From contig CABUUB010000024.1 in the NCBI GenBank assembly GCA_902494625.1, positions 1 through 25,926 on the forward strand: a DNA stretch of 25,926 bases, in the 5' to 3' direction. Position numbers and translations under genes: made by a program. The DNA is from an uncultured Collinsella sp. GTDB lineage: Bacteria; Actinomycetota; Coriobacteriia; Coriobacteriales; Coriobacteriaceae. Numbering within the stretch: position 1 is the first letter of the stretch; each line of letters opens with the position of its first letter. The notes beneath the pieces are model-generated. The model saw only the letters and a program-made list of their open reading frames with translations. It was not told the DNA's origin and did no database searches. Below are positions 1 to 6,569 of this stretch, one piece after another.

Positions 1-699
1 GGCGAGATGCGCATCGCAGCCGTTCCGCCGGCAAAGCAGGAGCTCACCCGCGTGATCAAGTATCAGTACCGTCGCCTGGCCGATGCGGGCGTAAAGTGCA
101 TCTTTGGCACCGAGCTTACTGCCGAGGACATTCAGCGTGACTACGCCGGCTACGAGGTCGTCCTGGCTTATGGCGCCGAGCCCATCGCTCCGGCCTTCAT
201 GCAGGGCTTTAAGCAGGTTATGACGGCCGACGACCTGCTGGGCGGCAAGGCTTTCCCGGGCAAGAAGATCGTCATCGTGGGCGGCGGCACCGTCGGCTGC
301 GAGACGGCCGATTACCTGGCCCCGTTGGTCAATGACCTCTCGCCGGCCAATCGCGATGTCACCGTTATCGAGATGACCAAGACGCTCGCCGCCAACGAGG
401 GCGGTGCCGGTCGCGCAGTGCTCATCACGCGCATGCTCTCCAAGGGCGTTCACGTGCTGACCGAGGCCAAGGTGACCGAGATTACCGAGGACACTATCAG
501 CTACGAGAAGGACGGTGAGGTCCACACCATCACCGGTGCCGATACGCTGGTGCTTGCCATGGGCTATCGTCCCAACACCAAGCTGGCCGACGACCTTGCC
601 GCTGCTGGCGTTGCTGTCCACGTGCTGGGCGATGCCCAGAAGTGTGGCAACATCCGCGATGCCATCGGCGATGGCTATAAGGTTGCCTGCGAGCTCTAG
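1..699 (+). CDS. FAD/NAD(P)-dependent oxidoreductase, enoate-reductase type, C-terminal part (5' end outside window)
   Basis: The frame is open from base 1, so this is the last 232 residues of a longer protein. A Rossmann dinucleotide-binding motif (VIVGGGTVGCE) lies about 95 residues in. The tail has the flavoenzyme pattern TLVLAMGYRPN, followed by VLGDAQKCGNIRDAIGDGY. That ending is typical of old-yellow-enzyme / 2-enoate reductase proteins (2,4-dienoyl-CoA reductase-like), in which an N-terminal FMN barrel is followed by FAD and NAD(P)H domains. The barrel itself would be upstream and cannot be seen, so the substrate is unknown. No + strand gene follows closely; the next gene is on the opposite strand and converges on a shared hairpin at 757-792. 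The family is fairly sure, the reaction is not. Confidence 0.85.
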   Translation, partial: GEMRIAAVPPAKQELTRVIKYQYRRLADAGVKCIFGTELTAEDIQRDYAGYEVVLAYGAEPIAPAFMQGFKQVMTADDLLGGKAFPGKKIVIVGGGTVGCETADYLAPLVNDLSPANRDVTVIEMTKTLAANEGGAGRAVLITRMLSKGVHVLTEAKVTEITEDTISYEKDGEVHTITGADTLVLAMGYRPNTKLADDLAAAGVAVHVLGDAQKCGNIRDAIGDGYKVACEL

Positions 700-751
700 T
701 CAACTCCTTGATGCATGGGGACCTGTCCCCGCGGCGCCAGTCGACAGATAG

Positions 752-792
752 CAAAAAGCGGCGGTCGTCCCGTACGTGGGACGGCCGCCGCT
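752..792 (-). terminator. Rho-independent terminator of the isomerase gene
   Basis: A strong stem with arms near AGCGGCGG..CGTCCC and GGGACG..CCGCCGCT and a short loop. On the minus strand it is followed by a run of five T (plus-strand AAAAA at 753-757). It lies 27 nt beyond the stop of the gene ending at 819. It may also stop transcription from the left, but there the downstream side is not T-rich. Confidence 0.8.
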
Positions 793-818
793 TGCGTTAG
801 TTGCAATAGGTCGTGCGA

Positions 819-1460
819 TTAGAGCCCCAGGAGCTCCTTGACCTTGGCGATGATGGCCTCGTCGGTGGCGTTGGCAAAGAAGTACTCCTGGAAGTGCTCG
901 CCGGCAAGTGCGCCCTTCACCAGGTCCTGATCGATTTCGCCCAGGATGTCGACGAGCGGACGCATGGTCACAGCGCGCACGCCGTCGAGGATCTTCTTGT
1001 TACGCTGCTCGGGCTCAACACGCTCGGCGGGGTAGCCGTTGCCCGAACCAAAGCCAAAGAGCTTCTCGAAGGTGTACTCAAGGTTGAGCTCCTGGCCCCA
1101 GCCGTTCTTAAGAGCGAAGGGCATGGCGACGGCGTTGCCGTCGTTAACCTGGGCAAAGGTGTAGGCGTCGAGCGGGTCGGCAACGTGGCCGCACAGCACG
1201 CCGGGGAAGGAGTTGCAGGCGAGCATGGCGCCCTCGCCGGTGCCGCAGCCGGTCACGACGTAGTCGGCAGCACCGGAGTTCAGCAGCACGGCGGCAAGAA
1301 TGCCGTTCTGCACGTAGGTGAGAGGCTTGGAGTCGGCGTCGGCATACATACCATAGTTAAAGACGGTGTGCCCCATGGGCTCGACAACCTTCTTAAGGGC
1401 AGCCTCGATCATAGGGTTCTTGGAGTTCTGAGAGTTCTCATTGATCAGAGCGATTTTCAT
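819..1460 (-). CDS. RpiB/LacA/LacB-family sugar-phosphate isomerase, DhuI-like
   Basis: A 213-residue cytoplasmic isomerase. The family signature is clear: TGCGTGEGAMLACNSFPGV, then a region with VNDGNAVAMPF, matching the active-site loop and the asparagine-rich segment of RpiB proteins. It is longer than classic RpiB (about 150 residues), as are members found in uronate operons. In streptococci an RpiB-type enzyme (DhuI) isomerises 4-deoxy-5-hexulose uronate and an SDR partner (DhuD) reduces the product. Here the SDR gene lies immediately upstream in the same direction, and kdgK and eda are nearby, so this role is the best inference. The ATG at 1460 has GGAAGG about 9 nt upstream. The gap to the SDR gene is 202 nt and holds a long palindrome. 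Ribose- or galactose-6-phosphate isomerase activity is the alternative. Confidence 0.82.
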   Translation of the reverse strand: MKIALINENSQNSKNPMIEAALKKVVEPMGHTVFNYGMYADADSKPLTYVQNGILAAVLLNSGAADYVVTGCGTGEGAMLACNSFPGVLCGHVADPLDAYTFAQVNDGNAVAMPFALKNGWGQELNLEYTFEKLFGFGSGNGYPAERVEPEQRNKKILDGVRAVTMRPLVDILGEIDQDLVKGALAGEHFQEYFFANATDEAIIAKVKELLGL

Positions 1461-1539
1461 GATAGATAACCTTCCACTATTTTCTAAATTAATTGTTAGT
1501 TATGTTGCGTGGCATCTCCAACAGAGAGGCCGCTCTGCG

Positions 1540-1649
1540 GGCGGCGGACGATAAGGTCTGTCGCGAGTTCCGCACGAGCCGAAGAGCACTTAATGTGCTC
1601 TTCGTGCGAGTCAGGACTGTTCGAGCAGCAGACCTTATCGTCCGCCGCC
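1540..1649. repeat. Nested 110-nt palindrome between the SDR and isomerase genes
   Basis: Perfect 21-nt inverted arms lie at 1540-1560 and 1629-1649 (outer half GGCGGCGGAC / GTCCGCCGCC). Inside is a second hairpin with 9-bp arms GAAGAGCAC (1581-1589) and GTGCTCTTC (1595-1603), extended by CGCAC / GTGCG. There is no T-tract, so it is not a standard terminator. It lies inside a presumed two-gene transcript. Confidence 0.85.
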
Positions 1650-1662
1650 TCGCCCAGACGTC

Positions 1663-2472
1663 TTACTGCGGTTGCTTGCCGATGTAGGCCAAGATTCCGC
1701 CGTCGACGTAGAGGATGTGGCCGTTGACGAAGTTCGATGCATCGGAAGCCAAGAACACGGCGGGGCCCTTCAGATCCTCGGGCGTGCCCCAACGGGCGGC
1801 CGGCGTCTTGGCAATGATGAACTGGTCAAACGGGTGGCGGCTGCCGTCGGGCTGCGTCTCGCGCAGGGGTGCGGTTTGCGGCGTGGCGATGTAGCCGGGT
1901 CCAATGCCGTTGCACTGGATATTGGCCTCGCCAAACTCCGAGCAGATGTTCTTGGTGAGCATCTTGAGTCCGCCCTTGGCGGCGGCATACCCGGCGATGG
2001 TCTCGCGACCTAGCTCGCTCATCATCGAGCAGATGTTGATGATCTTGCCGTGACCCTTGGCGATCATGCCGGGCAGGCAGGCCTTGGACACGATAAACGG
2101 TGCGTTGAGGTCAATATCGACGACGTGGCGGAAGTCCTCGGCGCTCATGTCGAGCATCGGGGTGCGCTGGATAACGCCGGCGTTGTTGACCAGGATGTCG
2201 GGCGTGGTGCCAAAGTCGGCCTCGATCTTGGCGATGAGCTCGGCGACGACGGCCTCGTCGGTGACGTCTGCCACGTAACCATGAGCCTCAAAGCCTAGCT
2301 CGCGGTAGTGCTTCTCGGCCTCGGCTACCTTGTCGGCGTGACGTGCGTTAAAGGCGATCTTGGCGCCAGCCTCTCCGAGCGCCTCGGCGATAGCCATGCC
2401 AATGCCATAGGTGGCGCCGGTTACCAGTGCGACCTTGCCGTCCAGACGGAAGCTGTCCATAAGATCAGACAT
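1663..2472 (-). CDS. kduD: SDR-family dehydrogenase, KduD/DhuD/gluconate 5-dehydrogenase-like
   Basis: A 269-residue short-chain dehydrogenase. The NAD(P)-binding motif TGATYGIG is at residues 18-25, NNAG follows at about 97-100, and the catalytic Ser149, Tyr162 and Lys166 are all present in SMMSELGRETIAGYAAAK. The ATG at 2472 is chosen because AAAGGA sits about 7 nt upstream; a start 27 nt earlier lacks a site. The protein resembles 2-deoxy-D-gluconate 3-dehydrogenase (KduD) and gluconate 5-dehydrogenase. Beside an RpiB-type isomerase, and near kdgK and eda, it most likely performs the reduction step that yields 2-keto-3-deoxygluconate. The upstream spacer has a LacI-like palindrome and a TATACT box, suggesting sugar-inducible control. 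The exact substrate cannot be read from sequence. Confidence 0.85.
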   Translation of the reverse strand: MSDLMDSFRLDGKVALVTGATYGIGMAIAEALGEAGAKIAFNARHADKVAEAEKHYRELGFEAHGYVADVTDEAVVAELIAKIEADFGTTPDILVNNAGVIQRTPMLDMSAEDFRHVVDIDLNAPFIVSKACLPGMIAKGHGKIINICSMMSELGRETIAGYAAAKGGLKMLTKNICSEFGEANIQCNGIGPGYIATPQTAPLRETQPDGSRHPFDQFIIAKTPAARWGTPEDLKGPAVFLASDASNFVNGHILYVDGGILAYIGKQPQ

Positions 2473-2488
2473 AGCGATCCTTTCAAAA

Positions 2489-2589
2489 GAAACGTTCATC
2501 TATATAAGTCTTGCTTTTCATACAAGGTCAGTATAGGAGAAGAGGAGGATTTAAAAATCAGATTCTCCTAAAATCAGGTGAACGTTCAC
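2489..2589 (-). promoter_or_regulatory. Promoter/operator region of the SDR-isomerase operon
   Basis: A perfect 12-bp palindrome GTGAACGTTCAC at 2578-2589 has the central CG typical of LacI-family sites. A related imperfect copy, GAAACGTTCATC, lies at 2489-2500 just upstream of the ribosome-binding site. Between them, on the minus strand, is a -10-like TATACT (2530-2535) with a weak T-rich -35. Two sites about 90 bp apart would suit looping repression. Which regulator binds is not shown. Confidence 0.55.
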
Positions 2590-2632
2590 TTTTAAAAGGT
2601 AAACGGTGATCTCGCCCTTGCCGCGCGGACGT

Positions 2633-2885
2633 TTATTCGCTCTGTTCCTGCGTGCCCTCTGCGATCATGTTGCGGTTATACACCAGGTGCAGATACATCG
2701 CGTCGTGCGCGGCGGTGGGATTGCGCGAGGCGATGGCGTCGGCCACATCGCGGTGCGTGCGGATAGTTTCCTCGACGAGCTTTTTGCCGGTCACGTCGAT
2801 AAAGAGGGGGACGGATGCCTTGAGCACGCCCATCAGGCGGGGAACGACGAGGTTTCCGCCATTCAGGGTGGCTACATGGAGTAGC
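2633..2885 (-). pseudogene. C-terminal fragment of a GntR/FadR (FCD-domain) regulator
   Basis: About 80 residues ending at the stop at 2633 resemble the end of an FCD ligand-binding domain: HVATLNGGNLVVPRLMGVL, then RTHRDVADAIASRNPTAAHD and an HL pair, the usual last helices. Homology stops near 2885. No DNA-binding domain is found on either strand upstream; a hairpin terminator and degenerate repeats occupy that space. I read it as the remnant of a truncated regulator of the neighbouring uronate genes. The open frame continues to 2926 but shows no family resemblance there, and no convincing ribosome-binding site was seen. Confidence 0.6.
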
Positions 2886-2930
2886 GCCCGTGCGCATCGA
2901 TTCCCTCTCATAGATGTGCGGCACAAAGAG

Positions 2931-2961
2931 CCCCGAGCTCACACGAGCTCGGGGCCTTTTT
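2931..2961 (+). terminator. Strong intrinsic terminator with no plus-strand gene upstream
   Basis: Perfect 10-bp stem CCCCGAGCTC / GAGCTCGGGG with loop ACAC, followed by CCTTTTTC. The T-tract makes it a plus-strand terminator, yet the nearest plus-strand gene ends at 699. It could also stop minus-strand readthrough from the ATPase gene, though the T-run on that side is weak. Confidence 0.75.
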
Positions 2962-2984
2962 CGTCTGGATTGGGGACGCATAGT

Positions 2985-3111
2985 CGGACGAAAGCGTGTT
3001 GCGTTTGGCGTAAAACCATACGAAAGTGCAATTTGCGTCTTATTTCCGAACGTAAAACAGACGAAAACCGTTTACGTCTGCTTTAAATCCGTACGCAAAC
3101 GGTTTTCGTCT
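2985..3111. repeat. Degenerate direct repeats of about 42 nt, each internally palindromic
   Basis: Three consecutive units (about 2985-3016, 3017-3057 and 3058-3100) each start with ACGAAA, contain a TTT-n-CGTC or GCGTTT element, and end in CGTAAAAC or CGCAAAC. The last part forms a 15-bp perfect inverted repeat, 3059-3073 with 3097-3111 (AGACGAAAACCGTTT and its complement). It starts 20 nt beyond the ATPase stop codon and may end that transcript; on the minus side it leads into TGTTTTACG. Confidence 0.65.
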
Positions 3112-3130
3112 TGCAGGGCAGTTGTCGTTT

Positions 3131-4222
3131 CTACAGTTCAACTTCCAGTTCGGCTTTGTGTTCGCAGAGGTAGTCGCGCATGTAGGGGATGGCAAATGAG
3201 ACCTTGCCGTACGAAGGAGCCTCGATAATCGATTCTCTTAACAGGCGGCTGCGGACGGAACTCACCTGTTGAGGCGTTTTGTTTAGGGCATCGGCAACCA
3301 TGCTGGTCGAGCTCGTCTGCCCCAAAGACGCCATGCTCAGCAGATAAGCGATGCACGTGGGCGGAATGCGCTGCAGCGCGGGCTCAATCACCATGGCGCA
3401 GAAGCGTTCGCGTGCCGTTGCAATGCCACGCTCGGCTTCTTCTTCTCCAATAATCGCTGTATGTGCGCGTCTTGCCAACTGCCATGCGTAGTATCCAACG
3501 AGTTGGATCATGAAAGGATAGCCTTGCGTTGCCTCGGCAAGTTGGCCGGCAATACCTGGCTGCAACTCCATGCCAGACGCTTCAATGGTTTCCTCGAGGG
3601 AGTACGACACTTCGGTTACTGCCACAGCCTTCAGATCAAAGGGGAGGGCACGGCGCAAAAACGTAAGTGTCTTTCCGTTGATGATGCTTTCAATCATCGA
3701 AGGCAGCCCAGCAAAAACAAAGGCGATATCAAGGTCTTCGCCGATAACCTGCTGAATCGCAATGGAGAGCGTTCGGACCTCATCGAGCTCTGCGTCTTGA
3801 ACCTCGTCGAGAGTGATGAGCAGGCCATTTCCATTCTTGGATATTGTCTGTCTCATGGCGTCGCGTAGCGATGGGCCGATTCGCTCAATATCTATGCTGC
3901 CGATGGATATGCCAGCTACGGTGGGCTCAAATCTGGCGTGTTTGGCCTGGAATTTGGGCTGCAGCTGTTCGAGAATGCGCTGGCAAAGTCCCTCGGTTGC
4001 GACCTCTTTTATGACCGTCCAGCCACGGCTTTGCGCCAAACGTGAGCACTCGTCAAGGAGGACCGTCTTGCCCGTTCCACGGACGCCGGCAATGCGCATT
4101 AGGCGCCCCGGGGCACCAGGCCCGTTGTCGAGGCCCTCATTGAATTCTTCGAGCACGTCTTCGCGGCCGATAATCGTGGGAGGTGTTTTACCTGCTGTGG
4201 GCTTAAAAGGGTTTGTTTGCAT
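3131..4222 (-). CDS. AAA-type ATP-binding protein (ATPase_2/STAND-like) with C-terminal winged helix
   Basis: A 363-residue P-loop ATPase. Walker A is GVRGTGKT (residues 46-53) and Walker B is LLITLDEVQ around residue 135, followed by a sensor-like segment (IAFVFAGLPS). The C-terminal third (SMASLGQTSSTSMVADALNK to the end) reads like a winged helix that could bind DNA. Such single ATPases are frequent in Actinobacteria and archaea and have no assigned role. The ATG at 4222 is chosen because AAAGGT lies about 7 nt upstream; a GTG nine bases earlier would overlap that site. The promoter region is a 10-bp tandem repeat. The gene stands alone, flanked on both sides by repeats and with GC below its neighbours, which fits acquired DNA. 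A defence or phage-related role is possible but not supported by partners. Confidence 0.8.
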   Translation of the reverse strand: MQTNPFKPTAGKTPPTIIGREDVLEEFNEGLDNGPGAPGRLMRIAGVRGTGKTVLLDECSRLAQSRGWTVIKEVATEGLCQRILEQLQPKFQAKHARFEPTVAGISIGSIDIERIGPSLRDAMRQTISKNGNGLLITLDEVQDAELDEVRTLSIAIQQVIGEDLDIAFVFAGLPSMIESIINGKTLTFLRRALPFDLKAVAVTEVSYSLEETIEASGMELQPGIAGQLAEATQGYPFMIQLVGYYAWQLARRAHTAIIGEEEAERGIATARERFCAMVIEPALQRIPPTCIAYLLSMASLGQTSSTSMVADALNKTPQQVSSVRSRLLRESIIEAPSYGKVSFAIPYMRDYLCEHKAELEVEL

Positions 4223-4240
4223 GTGAGCCACCTTTGCTCA

Positions 4241-4305
4241 AGATATAGCAAGATATAGCAAAGTATAGCAAGATATAGCAAAGTATAGTGAGATATAGCA
4301 AAGTA
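4241..4305 (-). promoter_or_regulatory. Tandem 10-bp repeats resembling stacked extended -10 boxes, upstream of the ATPase
   Basis: Six units in perfect 10-bp phase, plus half of a seventh. On the minus strand each reads TGCTATATCT or TGCTATACTT; one has CACTATACTT. Each contains TG-n-TATA-n-T, close to the extended -10 consensus. The array begins 18 bp upstream of the ATPase start codon. Copy number could change by slippage. The sequence between 4306 and 4440 shows nothing I recognise. Confidence 0.8.
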
Positions 4306-4440
4306 AGCGCTACTCGCGGGTTTTGCGGTGGTGTTATTTTCCAAATGCCGCGCGGATAAAGCGCTGGGCGAACAGCTTGTTGGCAACTCACGAGGGCTCG
4401 GGGTGCCAATTTGGGATGGAGTAGTGCTGTGCCACGAATA

Positions 4441-4580
4441 GGGCCTATCTACTACGTTTAAGCCGCAGAGGTCAACCATAGCCGGCTTTTCCGAAAATCG
4501 ACAAGCTGTCTACCTGCGGTTTTGTTTTCACGGTTTTCGGTATGGCCGAGGCTATCCGTGTTAACGTAGTAGATGGGCCC
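4441..4580. repeat. 140-nt element with 20-bp terminal inverted repeats
   Basis: Arms at 4441-4460 and 4561-4580 pair at 18 of 20 positions (outer bases GGGCC, inner ACTACGTT). Internal complementary pieces such as CCGAAAA / TTTTCGG and CCGCAG / CTGCGG suggest a branched fold. There is no coding potential in the 567-bp gap between the ATPase and GntR genes; this element and the next one fill most of it. Confidence 0.7.
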
Positions 4581-4649
4581 CTTTTGTGGCAAGGGGCCGA
4601 CCTGCGGCTCGGGGTAGCCAAAAAAGCCCCGTCCCAAAAAGACTGTTGG

Positions 4650-4718
4650 AAGTTGCGGTGGAATAGTTCCTGTTTTTGCTGCTGAAGGCTTTGAGCAGGA
4701 ACTATTCCACCGCAACTT
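4650..4718. repeat. Palindromic repeat, family A, copy 1 (left of gntR)
   Basis: Perfect 23-bp inverted arms, 4650-4672 and 4696-4718 (AGTTGCGGTGG side and its complement), with a 23-nt spacer beginning TTTTTGCTGCTG. The 67-nt core 4651-4717 has the same length as a second copy at 5500-5566 and shares its ends and several internal blocks. It lies 71 nt upstream of the GntR start codon. Confidence 0.9.
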
Positions 4719-4789
4719 ATGAGGGGGCGGGGGATGCGATAGTATTGCATGGTGGTATTCGATTAACCGAGGCTTCATCCGAGGGCTTT

Positions 4790-5482
4790 ATGGAACAACA
4801 CCAGCATTATCAGAGCCTGCAAGATCAGGCATACAACGCATTGCGCTCCAAGATCATCTATGCCGAGCTCAAGCCCGGCACGCGCCTTTCGGCGATTGGT
4901 CTGGAAAAGGAGACGGGAATCGGGCGCACGCCCATTCGCGAGTCCTTTGTGCGCCTGCGTGAGCAGGAGCTGGTGGAAACGCGTCCCAAAAGCGGCACCT
5001 ATGTCTCAAAAATCAGCATGGAACGCGCCGAGAACGCCTGCTTTTTGCGCGAGAAGCTCGAGAGAAGCGTGCTTATTAAATGCTGTTCGGCCGCCTCGCC
5101 CGAGCAAAAGCAGCGGCTTGAGCAGATTCTTACCGAGTCCGAGTCGCTCGACCATAGCGAAACGCGTCGCTTTTTTGATCTGGACAACCTGTTCCATGAG
5201 ACGTGTTTCGTGATTGCCGGTCGTCACATGTTGTGGGATTGGATGAAGAGCATCAATACGCATTTTGAGCGGTATAACTGGCTGCGTATGGTGTCGCAGG
5301 ATCTGGATTGGGAGCCGATTCGTCGGCAGCATCGCCGAATTCTCGAGGCTATTAAGAGGGGCGATACCGATGCGGCGAGCTATCTGGCAGAGACGCACTT
5401 GCATCTGATGCCCGAGGAGCAGGGCCCGGTTATCGCCTTGCATCCCGACTACTTTGAGCTGTCCAAAGATACGGCCATCTAA
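4790..5482 (+). CDS. GntR-family transcriptional regulator, FadR/FCD subfamily
   Basis: A 230-residue regulator. The N-terminal winged helix has the usual GntR pattern: AYNALRSKIIYAELKPGTRL, then IGRTPIRESFVRL and SGTYVSKI. The C-terminal all-helical FCD domain carries the expected acidic and histidine residues (DLDNLFHETCF, QHRRILEAIKRGD, ETHLHL) that usually hold a metal and a small carboxylate ligand. The start at 4790 follows GAGGG by about 4 nt; a longer frame from 4676 would run through the palindrome and is unlikely. FCD regulators often control uronate or sugar-acid genes, which suits the surrounding genes, but no site for it was identified. It is alone on its strand and bracketed by two copies of one palindromic repeat. 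Confidence 0.88.
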   Translation: MEQHQHYQSLQDQAYNALRSKIIYAELKPGTRLSAIGLEKETGIGRTPIRESFVRLREQELVETRPKSGTYVSKISMERAENACFLREKLERSVLIKCCSAASPEQKQRLEQILTESESLDHSETRRFFDLDNLFHETCFVIAGRHMLWDWMKSINTHFERYNWLRMVSQDLDWEPIRRQHRRILEAIKRGDTDAASYLAETHLHLMPEEQGPVIALHPDYFELSKDTAI

Positions 5483-5499
5483 CTCGCCCCCCCCTCATT

Positions 5500-5566
5500 A
5501 GTTGCAGTGAAATAGGAATTGTTTTGCGGCTCTGATGGTGTAAGCAGTCCGTATCTCACCGCAACT
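5500..5566. repeat. Palindromic repeat, family A, copy 2 (right of gntR)
   Basis: This 67-nt sequence aligns without gaps to 4651-4717. The first six and last eight bases are identical, as are AATAG, TTTT and GCAG blocks. The middle of the stem differs, but several changes are paired: positions 11/57 G-C to A-T, 17/51 T-A to G-C, 19/49 C-G to A-T, 20/48 C-G to T-G. It begins 17 nt after the GntR stop. Confidence 0.75.
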
Positions 5567-5592
5567 GCCGGGGCACTATCGGGGCACGAAAA

Positions 5593-5659
5593 AGCTGCGG
5601 CGCCACTTGGAGGAAAAGACCGGAAGCAAGGGTCCATTCCTCCAGACGGCGCCGCAGCT
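5593..5659. repeat. 67-nt hairpin with 23-nt arms
   Basis: Arms 5593-5615 and 5637-5659 pair at 20 of 23 positions (AGCTGCGGCGCC and GGAGGAA blocks are perfect), with a 21-nt loop. It is followed by GTTTTGAT on the plus strand, so it could end gntR transcription. Its length matches the family A repeats although the sequence does not. Confidence 0.8.
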
Positions 5660-5721
5660 GTTTTGATGGCTCGGTTTTTGTCGATGTGGCTCAACTGGGC
5701 GCGATTGCCAGCCGAGTAGGC

Positions 5722-5822
5722 AAAACGGCTCGGGGGCGTGTCGCTTCCGTCACGTTCTATCAGCATACAAGACGGTTTTGGTTCTTGTTCGTGACGGAAA
5801 CGGCGCGCTTCCGAGCCGTTTT
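5722..5822. repeat. 101-nt hairpin with 33-nt arms
   Basis: Arms 5722-5754 and 5790-5822 pair at 28 of 33 positions. Read as plus-strand RNA, four of the five exceptions are G-U wobbles and one is A-C. The loop is 35 nt. The right arm ends 5 nt before the terminator hairpin of the eda gene. With the repeats at 5500 and 5593 it fills the 395-bp gap between two convergent genes. Confidence 0.8.
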
Positions 5823-5827
5823 AAAAG

Positions 5828-5859
5828 AAAGGGGGCGAGGTCTAGGGCACGCCCCCTTT
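5828..5859 (-). terminator. Intrinsic terminator of eda
   Basis: 10-bp stem AAAGGGGGCG / CGCCCCCTTT with a 12-nt loop. On the minus strand the stem ends in CCCCCTTTCTTTT. It begins 18 nt beyond the eda stop codon. Confidence 0.85.
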
Positions 5860-5877
5860 CACGATAGAGAGCTAAAC

Positions 5878-6519
5878 CTAGGCGCGAACCTTCTTGACGA
5901 CGTCCATGGCCTCGCGGGCAATCTGCTCGACCTTGGAGAAGTCGCCGTCGGCAAACAGGGCCGGCTTGACCATCCAGGTGCCACCGCAGGCGATGATGGC
6001 AGAGGAGCTCAGGTACTCCTCGACGTTGTCGGTGCTCACACCGCCGGTGGGCATAAAGCGGTGACCGACAAACGGAGCGGCGAGGGCCTTGATGGTGTTC
6101 AGGCCGCCATACTGGGACGCGGGGAAGAACTTGGTGACCTTGAGGCCCAGGTTCTCGGCTGCGGTGACCTCGGAGGGGGTCACGGTGCCGGGAAGGACGG
6201 GCAGGTCGATGTCGATGCAGTGCTTCACGACGTCCTCGTTGTAGCCCGGGGAGACGATGAACTTGGCACCGGCTGCGCGGGCCTGCTCAACCTGCTCGAC
6301 GGTCAGGACAGTGCCGGCGCCAACGCACATCTCGGGTTCGGCCTCGGCCATAGCGGCGATGCACTCGGCGGCGCAGGCGGTGCGGAAGGTGACCTCGGCG
6401 GACTTCATGCCGGCTGCCATAAGGGCGTGGGCGAGCGGAGCGGCGTCCTCGACCTTGTCGAGCACGACGACTGGCACGATACCCAGGGACTCAAGCGTGG
6501 TGTAGAACTGATCGAACAT
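5878..6519 (-). CDS. eda: 2-keto-3-deoxy-6-phosphogluconate (KDPG) aldolase / KHG aldolase
   Basis: A 213-residue class I aldolase of normal family length that cleaves KDPG to pyruvate and glyceraldehyde-3-phosphate in the cytoplasm. The motifs appear in order: AEVTFRT (Glu42, Arg46), GAGTVL, IVSPG, PGTVTPSE, the Schiff-base lysine in TKFFPAS (Lys130), and the phosphate-binding PTGGV. The ATG at 6519 follows AAAGGA by 6 nt; a longer frame from 6564 lacks a site. It lies downstream of kdgK on the same strand, across a 253-nt spacer packed with hairpins, and is closed by a terminator at 5828-5859. With the kinase it forms the final two steps of uronate breakdown. Confidence 0.93.
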   Translation of the reverse strand: MFDQFYTTLESLGIVPVVVLDKVEDAAPLAHALMAAGMKSAEVTFRTACAAECIAAMAEAEPEMCVGAGTVLTVEQVEQARAAGAKFIVSPGYNEDVVKHCIDIDLPVLPGTVTPSEVTAAENLGLKVTKFFPASQYGGLNTIKALAAPFVGHRFMPTGGVSTDNVEEYLSSSAIIACGGTWMVKPALFADGDFSKVEQIAREAMDVVKKVRA

Positions 6520-6569
6520 GATGTTCCTTTCGATGTGTGGCGCGCATGGGCGCGTGATTGCCAAATGTG

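Noticed and set aside
717..730. Small near-palindrome GGGGACCTGTCCCC after the oxidoreductase gene.
   Set aside because: Only 14 bp, with no partner gene or T-run. It may be a common motif in such genomes, but one copy in this window is not enough for a repeat call.
813..1469. Long plus-strand open frame opposite the isomerase gene.
   Set aside because: It is the exact antisense of a well-supported RpiB-family gene, and its translation is low-complexity with no family resemblance.
4241..4305. The 10-bp repeats as plasmid or phage iterons marking an origin.
   Set aside because: No replication initiator gene is nearby, the unit is short, and it sits at the promoter position of a chromosomal-type gene.
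4458..4778. Minus-strand frame of 106 codons over the palindromes upstream of gntR.
   Set aside because: It has no start signal and its sequence is set by the inverted repeats, not by coding constraint.
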